DNA of 64,000 bases from Streptomyces sp. TRM68416 (GTDB lineage: Bacteria; Actinomycetota; Actinomycetes; Streptomycetales; Streptomycetaceae): positions 124,001 to 188,000 of the forward strand of contig NZ_JACVWU010000012.1 of the NCBI RefSeq assembly GCF_014596915.1, read 5' to 3'. The position numbers and the translations under genes were made by a program. Under the pieces are notes generated by a model that saw nothing but the letters and a program-made list of their open reading frames with translations, did not search any database and was not told the DNA's origin. This document shows positions 18,792-27,800 of the stretch, piece by piece; positions within the stretch are counted from its first letter, which is position 1; each line of letters starts with the position of its first letter.

Positions 18792-20138
18792 TTACTCGCC
18801 GGCGGGCTGCGGCACGCGCGGCGGTGCGGCGGGCATCGGCGGTACGGCGGCGATCTGGCCGACCGGCCGGAAGGGTGCCAGGAACGGCAACTCCGGGGTG
18901 AGGTAGGCGAATTCGCGGCAGGTGGCCGCCGCCTGATCGGGGGTGACCTCGGGGGTGCGGATGCGGGACCAGTAGCCGGAGGCGTCACCGGCCACCGCGA
19001 CACCGGGCCGGTCGGCACGGATGCCGGTCACGGAGACCACCGCGTCGGGGGCGATGTCACCGAGGCCCATCTCCGCCGTCTGCTTGTCGTTGACGCGGTG
19101 GCAGACGCGGCCGGTGAGCTGAGCCCGCAGGGCGGTTGCGCCCTTGCCGAGGTCGGAGCCGAAGCGCTGCCCGCACGCCTCCAGATAGATGCCGACCGCG
19201 CGGGCCATCTGGCCGAGCCGGACCAGTTGCATGACCATGTGGTCGCGGGCCGGTTCGTCCTTGCGGGACATCACCAGGAACAGTTCCGCCACCTCGTCGA
19301 TCAGCACGACCAGCGGCACCGGCCGAAGCTGATCGGGCAGCTCCCACAGGTCCGAGACGCCGTGCAGGGCGAGCAGGTCGAAGCGGTCTTCCATCTCCGC
19401 AACCAGCGCGTCGACCAGGCGGCCGGCCGACTCGCGGTCGGTGGCCAGGGCCGACAGGCGCGGCGCGTAGCGGGACTGCTCGACACCGCGCTTGCAGTCG
19501 ATCCCGATCAGGCCCACCGGCAGCCGCGCGAGCCCCTTGATCAGGTTGCGCTGATACATCGACTTGCCGGACTGGTTGGCGCCCAGAGTGAGGGCGTGCG
19601 GGATCTTGCGGTAGTCCCGCTCGAAGACCGTGCCGTCCTCCCGCAGCGCCACCGGCACGATCAGGTCGTGGGGTATGGCCTTGCGCGGCATCTTCACCCG
19701 GTTGAGCACGTCGTAGCCGGTCATCCGCACCTCGACGTATCCCGGCTTGGTCTCCGCCACCATCACCGAATGCACCCCGAAGGCGTGCCGAAGACGCTCG
19801 GTCGACGCGGCGAGGTCAGCCGGTTCCAGGCCGGCGGGAAGCCTCAGGGTGACCCGCAGGCCGGTCGAGGTCGGGCGGACCCGGCGGACCTTCGGCGGCA
19901 CTGGACGCACCTCGCTGCGGGCCAGGTTCCGGCGGACGAAGGCGCCGAAGCCGGACGGCTGCACCGTCAGCCCGCACACCTCCATCGTGTTCCGGTAGGT
20001 CCAGGTGAACCGGCCCCAGGTGACCGGCAGGCCGACCACGGACCAGTACACGCGCGGGGCACGGTACTTGGCGTAGCCGATCCCGCCGGCCCCGGCCGCA
20101 ACGCCGCCCAGCTCGACCCAGGTAGCGATGTCGGTCAT
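18792..20138 (-). CDS. FtsK/SpoIIIE-like conjugal DNA translocase (TraB/TraSA)
   Basis: Moves double-stranded DNA of the element into a recipient hypha. The 448-residue product has a hydrophobic N-terminus (ATWVELGGVAAGAGGIGYAKY), then Walker A GANQSGKS near residues 180-187 and Walker B PLVVLIDEVAEL near 275-285. QLVRLGQMARAVGIYL and VCHRVNDKQTAEMGLGD are the FtsK-like sensor region. AICEs use a single FtsK-type protein rather than a type IV secretion system. ATG 20138 is 2 bp after the stop of the SCO3933-type gene, so they are cotranscribed. Confidence 0.92.
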   Translation of the reverse strand: MTDIATWVELGGVAAGAGGIGYAKYRAPRVYWSVVGLPVTWGRFTWTYRNTMEVCGLTVQPSGFGAFVRRNLARSEVRPVPPKVRRVRPTSTGLRVTLRLPAGLEPADLAASTERLRHAFGVHSVMVAETKPGYVEVRMTGYDVLNRVKMPRKAIPHDLIVPVALREDGTVFERDYRKIPHALTLGANQSGKSMYQRNLIKGLARLPVGLIGIDCKRGVEQSRYAPRLSALATDRESAGRLVDALVAEMEDRFDLLALHGVSDLWELPDQLRPVPLVVLIDEVAELFLVMSRKDEPARDHMVMQLVRLGQMARAVGIYLEACGQRFGSDLGKGATALRAQLTGRVCHRVNDKQTAEMGLGDIAPDAVVSVTGIRADRPGVAVAGDASGYWSRIRTPEVTPDQAAATCREFAYLTPELPFLAPFRPVGQIAAVPPMPAAPPRVPQPAGE

Positions 20139-20140
20139 GA

Positions 20141-20473
20141 TCAGGCCGCCGTCGCGATGGCGACCGCGCGGAACGAGATGCCGTGCCGCTTCTGGCCGTT
20201 GAACTCGTTCTCCCAGTCCCGCGCCTTGAGCCCGACCACCCGCACCGGCATGCCCGGCGCGAGCCCCTCGGGAAGGCCGGTCTCGGGAACGGTGACCTGG
20301 TAGAGGTTGCCCTCCCCCTCGTCCGAGACCAGCAGGCCCACCGTCGACAGACCCACGTTCGGGTTGTCCCGGTCCATGGCCCGCTCACCGGTCTTCTTGT
20401 TGGCCATCTTCGGCTCCGGGGCAGTCGCCACGAACACCACAGCGGTCGAAAGGTCGATCTTGAAAGACGGCAT
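20141..20473 (-). CDS. SCO3933-family regulatory protein
   Basis: A 110-residue protein starting MPSFKIDLSTAVVFVATAPE, then NPNVGLSTVGLLVSDEGEG and a C-terminal FRAVAIATAA. This matches the family named after S. coelicolor SCO3933, encoded directly ahead of tra in AICEs. ATG 20473 is chosen because GAGGGA lies 7 bp upstream; a GTG at 20479 overlaps that RBS. The shared TraB operon and the facing GntR gene suggest that both respond to the repeated operators in between. The molecular role is not established. Confidence 0.8.
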   Translation of the reverse strand: MPSFKIDLSTAVVFVATAPEPKMANKKTGERAMDRDNPNVGLSTVGLLVSDEGEGNLYQVTVPETGLPEGLAPGMPVRVVGLKARDWENEFNGQKRHGISFRAVAIATAA

Positions 20474-20512
20474 GAGCACATCCCTCGTTCTCGGAGATCG
20501 CCCTGCGCGACC

Positions 20513-20643
20513 TCTCTAGACATCTCAAGGAAAGCGCACATGTCTAGAGACGTCAAGAGAGATGTCTAGAGACGTTTCCGAAGCCGGATTGGGACCACAC
20601 GCACAGAGCGGGTGCCATACCCATGGCCTAGGCTGTCTAGAGA
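20513..20643. promoter_or_regulatory. four TGTCTAGAGA operator repeats between the tra operon and gntR
   Basis: The 10-mer TGTCTAGAGA occurs at 20541-20550, 20563-20572 and 20634-20643 on the plus strand, and inverted at 20513-20522. The first two direct copies are exactly 22 bp apart, two helical turns. The last copy sits 19 bp before the gntR start, and the inverted one 40 bp before the SCO3933-type gene. The layout suits a repressor acting on both divergent promoters. KorSA of pSAM2, also GntR family, is known to bind sites in its own and the pra promoter; binding here is inferred. Confidence 0.75.
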
Positions 20644-20661
20644 AGAGAGGAGGGCTCCCGA

Positions 20662-21420
20662 ATGGCCACCACCGACGACGACCGTCGGCCGAAGTACCAA
20701 CGGATCGCGGACTCTCTACGAGAGGCGATCCAGTCGGGCGAGTACGGTCCCGGTGATCGGCTTCCTGGGGAGAACGACCTCATGTCCGAGCACGGCGTAG
20801 CCCGCATGACGGCTCGCCAGGCTCTGGGAGTGCTCAAGGACGAAGGGATCGCGGAGTCCCGCAAGGGCGCCGGCGTGTTCGTCCGGGACTACCGGCCGCT
20901 CCGGCGGCGCGGAATCCAACGGTTGGCACAAGAGCAGTGGGGTAGCGGCCGGTCGATCTGGTCTGCCGACATCGAGAACCGCACGCTCGTTGTGGACCAG
21001 GTGACAGTGTCGGAGGAAGCCGCGCCGGAACGCGTCGCGCTGGTGTTGGACCTCGCCGACGATGACGACGTGTGCGTTAGGCGCCGGCGGTTCGTCCTGG
21101 ACGGCAAGCCCGTTCTTCTCGCGACGAGCTACCTCCCGGCGTCGATCGTCGAAGGGTCGGCGATCACTCAGGAGGACACGGGCCCCGGTGGAACGTACGC
21201 CCGCCTCGCCGAACTCGGCTACAAGCCAGTGCACTTCCGCGAGGAGATCCGTTCGCGGATGCCCACGAAGCACGAGGCGGCGCAGTTGAGCATCTCCGCA
21301 GGGACGCCGGTCATTCTGATCTGCCGGACCGCTTTCGCGGACGAGGGGCGCCCTGTCGAGATCAACGAAATGACGCTCGATGCCGCCTCGTACATCCTGG
21401 AGTACGACTTTGACGCCTAG
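20662..21420 (+). CDS. GntR/HutC-family regulator, KorSA-like
   Basis: A 252-residue repressor. The N-terminal winged HTH (about residues 10-75) reads YQRIADSLREAIQSGEYGPG, then RMTARQALGVLKDEG. The C-terminal UTRA ligand-binding domain (about 95-245) ends EINEMTLDAASYILEYDF. GGAGGG precedes ATG 20662. Divergent from the transfer operon and flanked by repeated sites. By comparison with KorSA of pSAM2 it should keep transfer and replication genes silent in the integrated state. Its ligand, if any, is unknown. Confidence 0.87.
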   Translation: MATTDDDRRPKYQRIADSLREAIQSGEYGPGDRLPGENDLMSEHGVARMTARQALGVLKDEGIAESRKGAGVFVRDYRPLRRRGIQRLAQEQWGSGRSIWSADIENRTLVVDQVTVSEEAAPERVALVLDLADDDDVCVRRRRFVLDGKPVLLATSYLPASIVEGSAITQEDTGPGGTYARLAELGYKPVHFREEIRSRMPTKHEAAQLSISAGTPVILICRTAFADEGRPVEINEMTLDAASYILEYDFDA

Positions 21421-21426
21421 CGCGGA

Positions 21427-22047
21427 TCAGGCGCCAGCCCAGGTGCGCGGATCACGAGCCACGGCATAGATCTGATCTACCTGTTTCCGCGTGAGCAGCG
21501 GGGACAGGCCGGACAAGGTCCGGTCGACCTCTTCGGCAGGCAGCACCAGGACTGGCGGCGCGGCGTTCTTCACCTTCAACTTGGCCGCGTGCACGACTGA
21601 GATCACCGGGCGGACGGGGACGTCGAACCCGCAGCGCCGAGTCAGAGTCTGGGACACCCGCCGTGCCTCTTGCTGGCTGATCACTATGTGACGGGTCGAC
21701 GTCCCGTTGATGGTGATGGCATGGTCTCCGTACCAGACGGACTTCCCCTTGTGGCGCTTCGAGTTGATCGCGAAGACGCCGGCGCGGCCTATGGCCAGAT
21801 GATCGATGTCCGAGCCGCTGTCCCACTGGACAGCGTGGAGTATGCGCCAGCCACGTCCCTGGAGTCGGTTGAGCCGCCGTCCGGTTACACGCTCGCCGAC
21901 GAGACCGTTGCACCAACTGTGAATCTCGGTGCCGGGTAACCAGCGACCGATCAGCCTCATGAGGACGCTTGGTTGAAGTTCGATGATCTTCCGCCGTACT
22001 GCGTCACCGGGCCGGTTCAGGGCCAGATCGTTTGCCGCAGCGGTCAT
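21427..22047 (-). CDS. NERD (nuclease-related) domain protein
   Basis: A 206-residue protein. The NERD domain spans about residues 45-150: GLVGERVTGRRLNRL, SDIDHLAIGRAGVFAINSKRH and KGKSVWYGD. These contain the E, D and S/K residues placed like the restriction-endonuclease-like core (the D of DIDH and the K of SKRH). No membrane segment. Codon 37 is TTA (21937-21939), a possible bldA dependence. It is convergent with gntR and lies outside the transfer operon, so it is cargo. NERD proteins are predicted nucleases; no activity can be shown from sequence. Confidence 0.78.
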   Translation of the reverse strand: MTAAANDLALNRPGDAVRRKIIELQPSVLMRLIGRWLPGTEIHSWCNGLVGERVTGRRLNRLQGRGWRILHAVQWDSGSDIDHLAIGRAGVFAINSKRHKGKSVWYGDHAITINGTSTRHIVISQQEARRVSQTLTRRCGFDVPVRPVISVVHAAKLKVKNAAPPVLVLPAEEVDRTLSGLSPLLTRKQVDQIYAVARDPRTWAGA

Positions 22048-22180
22048 GCTGCACCTCCCCCAGAGAGCCCGATCTCACCAGGTCATCACGGAGGAGCGGC
22101 GCGGCCAAGGTCGGTAACTGGCCAGAACTCTGCCTAGTGTCGCTGTTGCATGGCTCAGCCGACATGAAGGAGAAGCGGCG

Positions 22181-22285
22181 ATGAGCGAGGTCTACGCGGT
22201 GCGCATCACGGACGCTTCGTACGACGAGGCGCCGCACATCCGAGTGCATGAAGGCCACGAACTGACACCGCTATCCGGGAAATGA
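22181..22285 (+). CDS. possible 34-residue protein
   Basis: A short frame, MSEVYAVRITDASYDEAPHI and 14 more residues, with a good ribosome site (AAGGAG at 22167-22172) 8 bp before the ATG. The composition looks protein-like, but the length is too short for firm support. I know no family. It may be a truncated remnant, since non-coding DNA follows. Confidence 0.35.
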   Translation: MSEVYAVRITDASYDEAPHIRVHEGHELTPLSGK

Positions 22286-22581
22286 TCTTTGACCGGGCCC
22301 CGGGACCTGTTACAGGTTTCTCTACCTCATCAAGCCCCGGCTGCGCTCCGCTCCGCCGGGCGCGCTTCCCGGCTCTGGCTGCGCCCGCGCTCCTGCCTTC
22401 GGCCCGCTCGGCGCTGCCGCCGCCGACGCGCGCCCACATGTGGATAGGGCCGGAAGCCATGAGTCGATCACCACATAGCGCGGCCCACGGTCAAGACGAT
22501 GCCTCCGGCGGGGGATCGGCCGGCACCGGGATGGAGGGGGCGCCGTTCCCGACTGCGGGCCCGTAGTGGCGTGCGCGGGGA

Positions 22582-22731
22582 GCTCCCATCCCGACCACCA
22601 TCGACCCAGGCAGAGCCGAGCAGACGCGGCCCCTGGCGTCCAGGTCGTTCGTACAGTGGCGCGCTCCACCTGGACGCCAGGAACCACGCCCGCTCCACGG
22701 TGTGTGGGTCGACGGCGGACGGGATGGGAGC
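22582..22731. repeat. nested 150-bp inverted repeat in non-coding element DNA
   Basis: The 22286-22785 gap has no convincing gene. It contains three nested inverted repeats: GCTCCCATCCCG at 22582-22593 with its complement at 22720-22731; TCGACCCA at 22601-22608 with 22705-22712; and CCTGGCGTCCAGGT at 22632-22645 with 22668-22681. The inner arms are themselves palindromic (CCTGG-CGT-CCAGG). Single-stranded, this would fold into a long hairpin, as single-strand origins of rolling-circle elements do. A structured RNA is the other option. Confidence 0.55.
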
Positions 22732-22785
22732 GAGGTAGTGGGAGGTGCAGGTGGAGCTGGGAAGCGCGCCACCTGCACCGAGTCC

Positions 22786-23058
22786 TCAGTAGCGGGGAAG
22801 CGCGAGCAGGTTGTCGGTCCAGATGCCGTTCGCGTAAGTCCTGATGTACGGCGGGGAGGCTTTGACCACGCCGACCCGGACGTAGCTCGCGCCGCTGCGG
22901 ACACGAGCCTCGTTCTCCTTGTTTTCCTCCAGCCAGCGGACGATCACTTGCTTGGTGCTTTCGCCTGTCTTGTTTGTGGACGGGTCCTCCCAGCGGACGC
23001 TTTCGATGTGCTCGTGCTTGGTGCCGCCGCTTAGGTGGATCGCGGTGATGTAGATCAT
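22786..23058 (-). CDS. DUF3892 protein
   Basis: A 90-residue protein opening MIYITAIHLSGGTKHEHIESVRW, the DUF3892 hallmark (I-x-x-I-x-L-S-G-G-x-x-H-E-H-I). It ends with YVRVGVVKASPPYIRTY and NLLALPRY. Small basic domain of unknown function, common in Streptomyces and often near HTH genes. AGGGAGAAA precedes the ATG. It is cotranscribed with the 54-residue gene upstream. Confidence 0.8.
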   Translation of the reverse strand: MIYITAIHLSGGTKHEHIESVRWEDPSTNKTGESTKQVIVRWLEENKENEARVRSGASYVRVGVVKASPPYIRTYANGIWTDNLLALPRY

Positions 23059-23115
23059 TTCTCTCCCTTACGTGCGGTCACTGTTCTCGGTTGGGCCAGG
23101 ACCGCAGGATGTCGA

Positions 23116-23280
23116 TCAACGCTCGCGGCGGACGCCTTTGAATGGAGTCCCGCCGGTCTTGCCGTCCATGAAGCGCCCGTCCGTGCCCCGCTTGGTCCAG
23201 AGGCGGGTGAGCGGGTTCAGCGTCTGGCTCCGCCCCTTGACGCTGCCGTGCCGGAAGCCCTTGCCGGTGTTCTTGGCCAT
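23116..23280 (-). CDS. small basic protein, 54 residues
   Basis: Reads MAKNTGKGFRHGSVKGRSQT from ATG 23280, then NPLTRLWTKRGTDGRFMDGK and ends KGVRRER. It is rich in Lys, Arg and Gly. The GKGFRHGSVKGRSQ..NP.T..W.KR...GRFM pattern recurs as a small conserved protein in many bacteria, which supports it being real. AGAGG about 10 bp before the start. Role unknown; it lies ahead of the DUF3892 gene and is divergent from the XRE regulator. Confidence 0.72.
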   Translation of the reverse strand: MAKNTGKGFRHGSVKGRSQTLNPLTRLWTKRGTDGRFMDGKTGGTPFKGVRRER

Positions 23281-23328
23281 AGCTGGTACCTCTTTCCTGT
23301 TGGGTGATCGAAGTGATCACACTGGAGA

Positions 23329-23360
23329 TTGCAAGTTCGGCATTAATTGCGATCTTGCAA
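23329..23360. promoter_or_regulatory. inverted repeat in the divergent XRE/small-protein promoter region
   Basis: TTGCAAG at 23329-23335 and CTTGCAA at 23354-23360 are 7-bp inverted arms between the divergent genes at 23280 and 23441. Related GCAAC words follow at 23394-23398 and 23413-23417. A plausible operator for the XRE protein encoded to the right; inference only. Confidence 0.4.
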
Positions 23361-23440
23361 CCGAGTTCAGGGTAGAGCGTGCGATTCGACTTTCGCAACT
23401 GGTTCCCGTCGTGCAACACTGGCCTCGAAGGGAGGAGATC

Positions 23441-23812
23441 GTGAGCGAGCGGAATGCAGCAGGTCGCTTCGATGCAGCCGCGTTCCATGCGGCTCTAGAT
23501 CGAACGCGGCAGGAGCGTGGACTTCTTTGGAAGGACGTCGCAAAGCAGGCCGGCGTCAGTGCCTCAACGTTGACGCGCCTGGCTCAGGGGCGTCGTCCTG
23601 ACGTTGACGGACTCGCAGCCCTAGTCTCATGGGCCAATCTGAGCGCGGACGACTTTGTTCGCAGGCACGATGAGCCGCGTGAGGCGGACACTCTGGCAAA
23701 GGTGGCCACTCACCTACGAGGGGACCGTAACTTGACCCCCGAGGCGGCTGATGCACTGGAAGCTCTAATCGCTGTGGCCTACAAGCAGTTGGCAACGAGC
23801 GACCCGGAGTAG
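23441..23812 (+). CDS. XRE-family transcriptional regulator
   Basis: A 123-residue protein from GTG 23441 with GGGAGGAGATC ahead. The helix-turn-helix is at about residues 25-60: LLWKDVAKQAGVSASTLTRL, then AQGRRPDVDGLAALVSW. A C-terminal helical part holds THLRGDRNLTPEAADALEAL. It ends 10 bp before an ImmA/IrrE protease gene, and this XRE-protease pairing is a known regulatory module in which the protease cleaves the repressor. It lies in the cargo part of the element. Confidence 0.87.
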   Translation: MSERNAAGRFDAAAFHAALDRTRQERGLLWKDVAKQAGVSASTLTRLAQGRRPDVDGLAALVSWANLSADDFVRRHDEPREADTLAKVATHLRGDRNLTPEAADALEALIAVAYKQLATSDPE

Positions 23813-23822
23813 GGGGAGCCCT

Positions 23823-24371
23823 ATGGCGTTGCGGCACGGCTTCAAAGCGGAAGCCAACCGCTTGGCGGTACTGGTACGGAAGGAGCTGGGGCTGCACGCC
23901 GCTGCTGCTTTGCCGCCCGCCGTGCTAGCGGAACATCTATCAATTCCGATCAGTACGTTCAGTGCTGCCGTGGCTGCCGATGCTCGCGTTGCGGTTCTGC
24001 TGGGGGCCGAGAAAGAGTCGGTGAGCGCCCTCACCGTGCACTGTGGGCCGCGTAGGCACATCTGGGTGAACGATGCGCACGAGGTTCCACGGCAGAACAG
24101 TTCTGTGCACCATGAGCTTTCGCACGCTCTTCTGCAACACACGCCCGGGCCCGCCTTTGACCCGAGGGGTTGTCGTCACTGGGATGGCGACGTAGAGGCG
24201 GAAGCTGACTGGCTTGCCGGGAACCTCATGATCACCAACGAGGCTGCCTGGCTTATTGCCCGCAGGCGCATGAAGGGCGGCGAAGCGATGCTCTGCTACG
24301 GGGTCAGTAAGCAGATGTTGACGTGGCGTATGAACATGAGCGGCGCCGCAGCTCGGCATCGATCGGCCTGA
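23823..24371 (+). CDS. ImmA/IrrE-family metallopeptidase
   Basis: A 182-residue zinc protease-like protein. HHELSHALL at about residues 98-106 gives the HExxH zinc motif, and the third ligand is in DVEAEADWLAGNLM about 30 residues on. The N-terminus LPPAVLAEHLSIPI is the usual family start. In ICEBs1 the ImmA protease cleaves the ImmR repressor and so induces excision. Here the partner would be the adjacent XRE protein. Whether it controls this AICE or only its own module is open, since KorSA-like control is also present. Confidence 0.87.
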   Translation: MALRHGFKAEANRLAVLVRKELGLHAAAALPPAVLAEHLSIPISTFSAAVAADARVAVLLGAEKESVSALTVHCGPRRHIWVNDAHEVPRQNSSVHHELSHALLQHTPGPAFDPRGCRHWDGDVEAEADWLAGNLMITNEAAWLIARRRMKGGEAMLCYGVSKQMLTWRMNMSGAAARHRSA

Positions 24372-24418
24372 CGACGGCAAGCGTCATGGTTGTGCCTGTC
24401 AAGTGGGCATCCGCAACC

Positions 24419-24439
24419 TGACACCAGCGTCTGACACCA
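24419..24439 (+). repeat. paired TGACACCA repeats, right end
   Basis: TGACACCA at 24419-24426 and 24432-24439, the same 13-bp phase as at 13263-13283. The match extends over TGACACCAGCG, two variable bases and TGACACCAAC. It lies about 95 bp inside attR. Confidence 0.55.
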
Positions 24440-24535
24440 ACAGTCCCGAACAGCGGCGGCCAGCGCCGGACCTCAATGGACGATCAGCCGAGGAGCGCGG
24501 CCGGTTGACTCACCTCACCGACCTCATGTGATCGA

Positions 24536-24583
24536 CCTGATAAGGATGAGGCCACAGGTTCAAATCCTGTTAGCCCCACCAGC
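24536..24583 (+). repeat. attR: attR: 48-bp att core
   Basis: Exact copy of 13179-13226, the 3' part of tRNA-Ile, without the 5' half of the gene. It marks the right boundary of the element. Confidence 0.95.
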
Positions 24584-24586
24584 ACG

Positions 24587-24619
24587 AAGACCCCCGGTCC
24601 AGTAGGGCCGGGGGTCTTT
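24587..24619 (+). terminator. original tRNA-Ile terminator after attR
   Basis: GACCCCCGG at 24589-24597 pairs with CCGGGGGTC at 24608-24616, followed by TTT. It resembles the element copy behind attL and is presumably the host terminator displaced by integration. Nothing else is visible up to 24804. Confidence 0.8.
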
Positions 24620-24804
24620 GGCGTTCATGGCCCGCTTCGACCGGGCGGGGAGCGGGGATGCGAGAAGGCCCGACCGCTGGCGACGGGGGATGCACCAGCG
24701 ATCGGGCTGTGGCCAACAGTAACAAGGCCGGCTGGGCCGTGGGAGGCGGCTGTTCGAGCGCGGGTGGGGGTTGTGAGCGGGATCACTCTTCTGTCAGGGG
24801 ACGC

Positions 24805-27800
24805 TCAGCTGGTGCAGGGAGGGTCGTAGTCGAGGCGGGAGAGGTACTCCTGCCACTTCTCCTTGGTCAGGACGTTGCGCGTGGTGGCGCAGATGTGGCG
24901 GACGGCGTGGTCGACGTCGAGGTTCCACAGGCGGACCGTGTCGGTGCCGCTGGAGACCCCGAGCATCCGGGTTCCGGGGCTGAACGCCAGGAAGTTGCCC
25001 GTCCGGGCGTTGGGGCTCATCGACTGGCCGATGGGACGGGCCTCGGAGGGCGTGGCGACGTTCCACAGGCGGACGGTGTTGTCGTTGCCGCCGCTGGCCA
25101 GGGTGCGGCCGTCCTGAGCGAACGTCAGGGAGACGACGGCCTCGGTGTGGCCGGTGAGGGGGGAGCCCAGGTCGGCGGCCGCCGTGGGGTCGGTGACGTC
25201 CCACAGCCGGACCGTGTCGTCGTCGCTGCCGCTGGCGAGGGTGCGGCCGTCGGGGCTCAGGGCGAGGACGTTCACCGGTCCCCTGTGGCCGGTGAGCGGG
25301 GCGCCGAGCGCGGTGGCGTGCCCGGAGCCGGTGACCTTCCACAGCCGGATCGTGCCGTCCGCGCTGCCGCTGACGAGGGTGCGGCCGTCCGGGCTGAAGA
25401 CGAGGGCGTTGACGTAGCCCTTGTGGCCGGTGAGCGGGGCGCCGGCCGGGACGGGGCGGGACCGGTCGGCGATGTTCCACAGCTGGAGGGTGCGGTCGTC
25501 GTAGGCGGTGGCCAGGAGGCGGCCGTCCGGGCTGAAGGCGAGCGCGTCGGGGCCCATGAAGCGGGTCCGCAGGGTGAGGGGCGGTCCGTGGGAGACCGGC
25601 TCGGCCGGGTCGCCGACGTTCCACAGGTACACCGTACGGCTGCCGGTCAGCACCGCCAGGGTGCGGCCGTCGGGCGAGAACAGCAGGGAGCGCTGGCCGC
25701 CGTCGCCGGGCATGAACGGCTTGTTCAGCGCCCGCGGCCGGTCGGGGTTCCGGACGTCCCACAGCCGGACGCTGCCGTCGCGCGCTGCCGTGGCGAGGAC
25801 GCGGCCGTCGTGGCGGAACGCCCCGCTGCGGCCGACCATGTCCGAGGTCGGCACCGACCACAGGCGGACCTTGCTGTCTCCGCTCCCGGTGGCCAGGGTG
25901 CGGCCGTCGGGACTGAATCCCAGCGCGTACATCTCGCCGCTGCTTCCCGCGAGGGGCTCGCCGATCCGGGAGGGACCGGCCGGGTCGCTGACGTGCCACA
26001 GGCTGGCGGTGCTGTCCGCGCTGGCGGCGGCGAGCGTGGAGCCGTCGGGACTGAAGGCCACCGACCAGACCGGGCCGGTGTGGCCGGTCAGGGGCGAGCC
26101 GAGCGGTGCGGCATGCCGGGGGTCGGCCACGTCCCACAGGCGGATGGTGTCGTCCGCGCTGCCGCTGGCCAGGGTGCGGCCGTCCGGGCTGAACGCGACG
26201 GAGTGCACCAGGGCCGAGTGGCCGGTCAGCCGTGTGTCGTAGGACTTCGGGCGGCGGGGGTCGGCCACGTCCCACAGTCTGATCGCGTCGTCGTCGCCGC
26301 TCGCTGCGAGCGTGCGCCCGTCCGGGGCGAACGCCACCGTGCGCACCGCGGCGGTGGCGCCCTTCAGGATGCTGAGCGTGCGGGGCCGGCCCGGGCCGGA
26401 CATGTCCCACAGGCGGACGGTGCGGTCCTCGCCGGCGGAGGCGAGGGTACGGCCGTCGGGGCTGAACGCCAGCAGGTAGATCGTGCCCTTGTGGCCCGTC
26501 AGGGGCGTACCGAGCGGCTTGGGGCGGCCGGGGTCCGTCACGTCCCACAACCGGATCGTGCCGTCGTCCGCCGCACTGGCCAGGGTGCGGCCGTCCGGGC
26601 TGAAGACGGCGCTGCTCACCCAGCTCGTATGGCCGGTGAGCGGCTTGCCCAGGGATTCGGGACGGGTGCGGTCGGCCACATTCCACAGCCGGACCGTGCG
26701 GTCGTAGCTGGCGGTCGCCAGGAGCTTGCCGTCGGGGCTGAACGAGGTGAGGTAGACGGCGCCGGTGTGGCCCACCAGGGGGGTGGCCAGGGGCGCGTTC
26801 ACGATGGAGATCAGGCGGTTGTTCGTGCCCGCGTCGTCCGGGCGCAGCCGGTGGGCCACCAGGTCGAGCTGGGCCGAGAGCGAGGGGTCCGTGTACTGGA
26901 CGCGGTCGGCCTCGGCGACCACCTGCTCGAACACGGCGTCGTTGCGCTGCTGCCAGGCGACGACGGCCGAACCGACGGCCAGGATCGCGAGGACGACCAG
27001 GGCCGACACCGCCCCGCGGCTGATCCACAAGGAGCGTCTGCGCAGCCGGACCGAGGCGGCGAGGAACTCCACCGCGCTGCGGGTCAGGAAGGTGTCCCCG
27101 GCGGACCTCGCCCAGTTGTGGGCCTGCTCCAGCCGGGAGCCCCGGTAGAGGAGGGAAGAGTCGCGGCGGGAGTCCTCCCAGGCCCTGCCGTCCTCCTCCA
27201 GCCGCTGGCGGAGCAGATTGCCGCCCCGGTCCTCGTCGATCCAGTCCCGCAGCCGCGGCCAGGCGTGCAGCAGCGCCTCGTGGGTGATCTCCACGGTGTC
27301 CGCGTCTAGCGTCACCAGCCGGGCGCGCACCAGCGCCTCCAGCGACTCCTCCGTCTTGCCGGGGTCGGTCGACTCCGCGGCCAGTTGGCGCCGGGTCCCG
27401 CGTCTGCGGGTGGCCTGGGTGTCCTCGCCCAGTCGGACCAGCCGGAGCAGCAGCAACCGTGCGGCGGTGCGGGCCGCGGGGTCCAGGCTGGACCAGGCGC
27501 GCTCGGCGGTCGCCGCCACCGCGCCCTGGATGCCGCCGGCCGCGCGGTATCCGGCCAGGGTCAGCCGGCCCGCCTTGCGGCGCTGCCAGGTGGCGAGCAG
27601 TGCGTGGGAGAGCAGGGGCAGGACGCCGGCGTCGTGCGCGCCGCGTGGGCCGTCGGCGCTGACCTCCCGGACGATCAGCTCGGCCAGTCCCGGTTCGAGT
27701 TCCAGGCCGACGGCCTTGGCCGGGCCGGTCACCGCCTCGCGCAGCTCGGCGCTGGTCAGCGGCCCGAGCACCATGTGCCGGTGCTGGAGCGCGTCGGCCA

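Noticed and set aside
22282..23034. Several 80-140-residue frames in and around the AICE gap
   Set aside because: No ribosome sites, low-complexity Arg/Pro/Ala composition, and they overlap the inverted-repeat structure or the DUF3892 gene.
24658..27309. 883-residue plus-strand frame opposite the WD40 gene
   Set aside because: It is the mirror of the repeated WD40 coding sequence, with repetitive V-P-Q and R-G-A strings and no family features.
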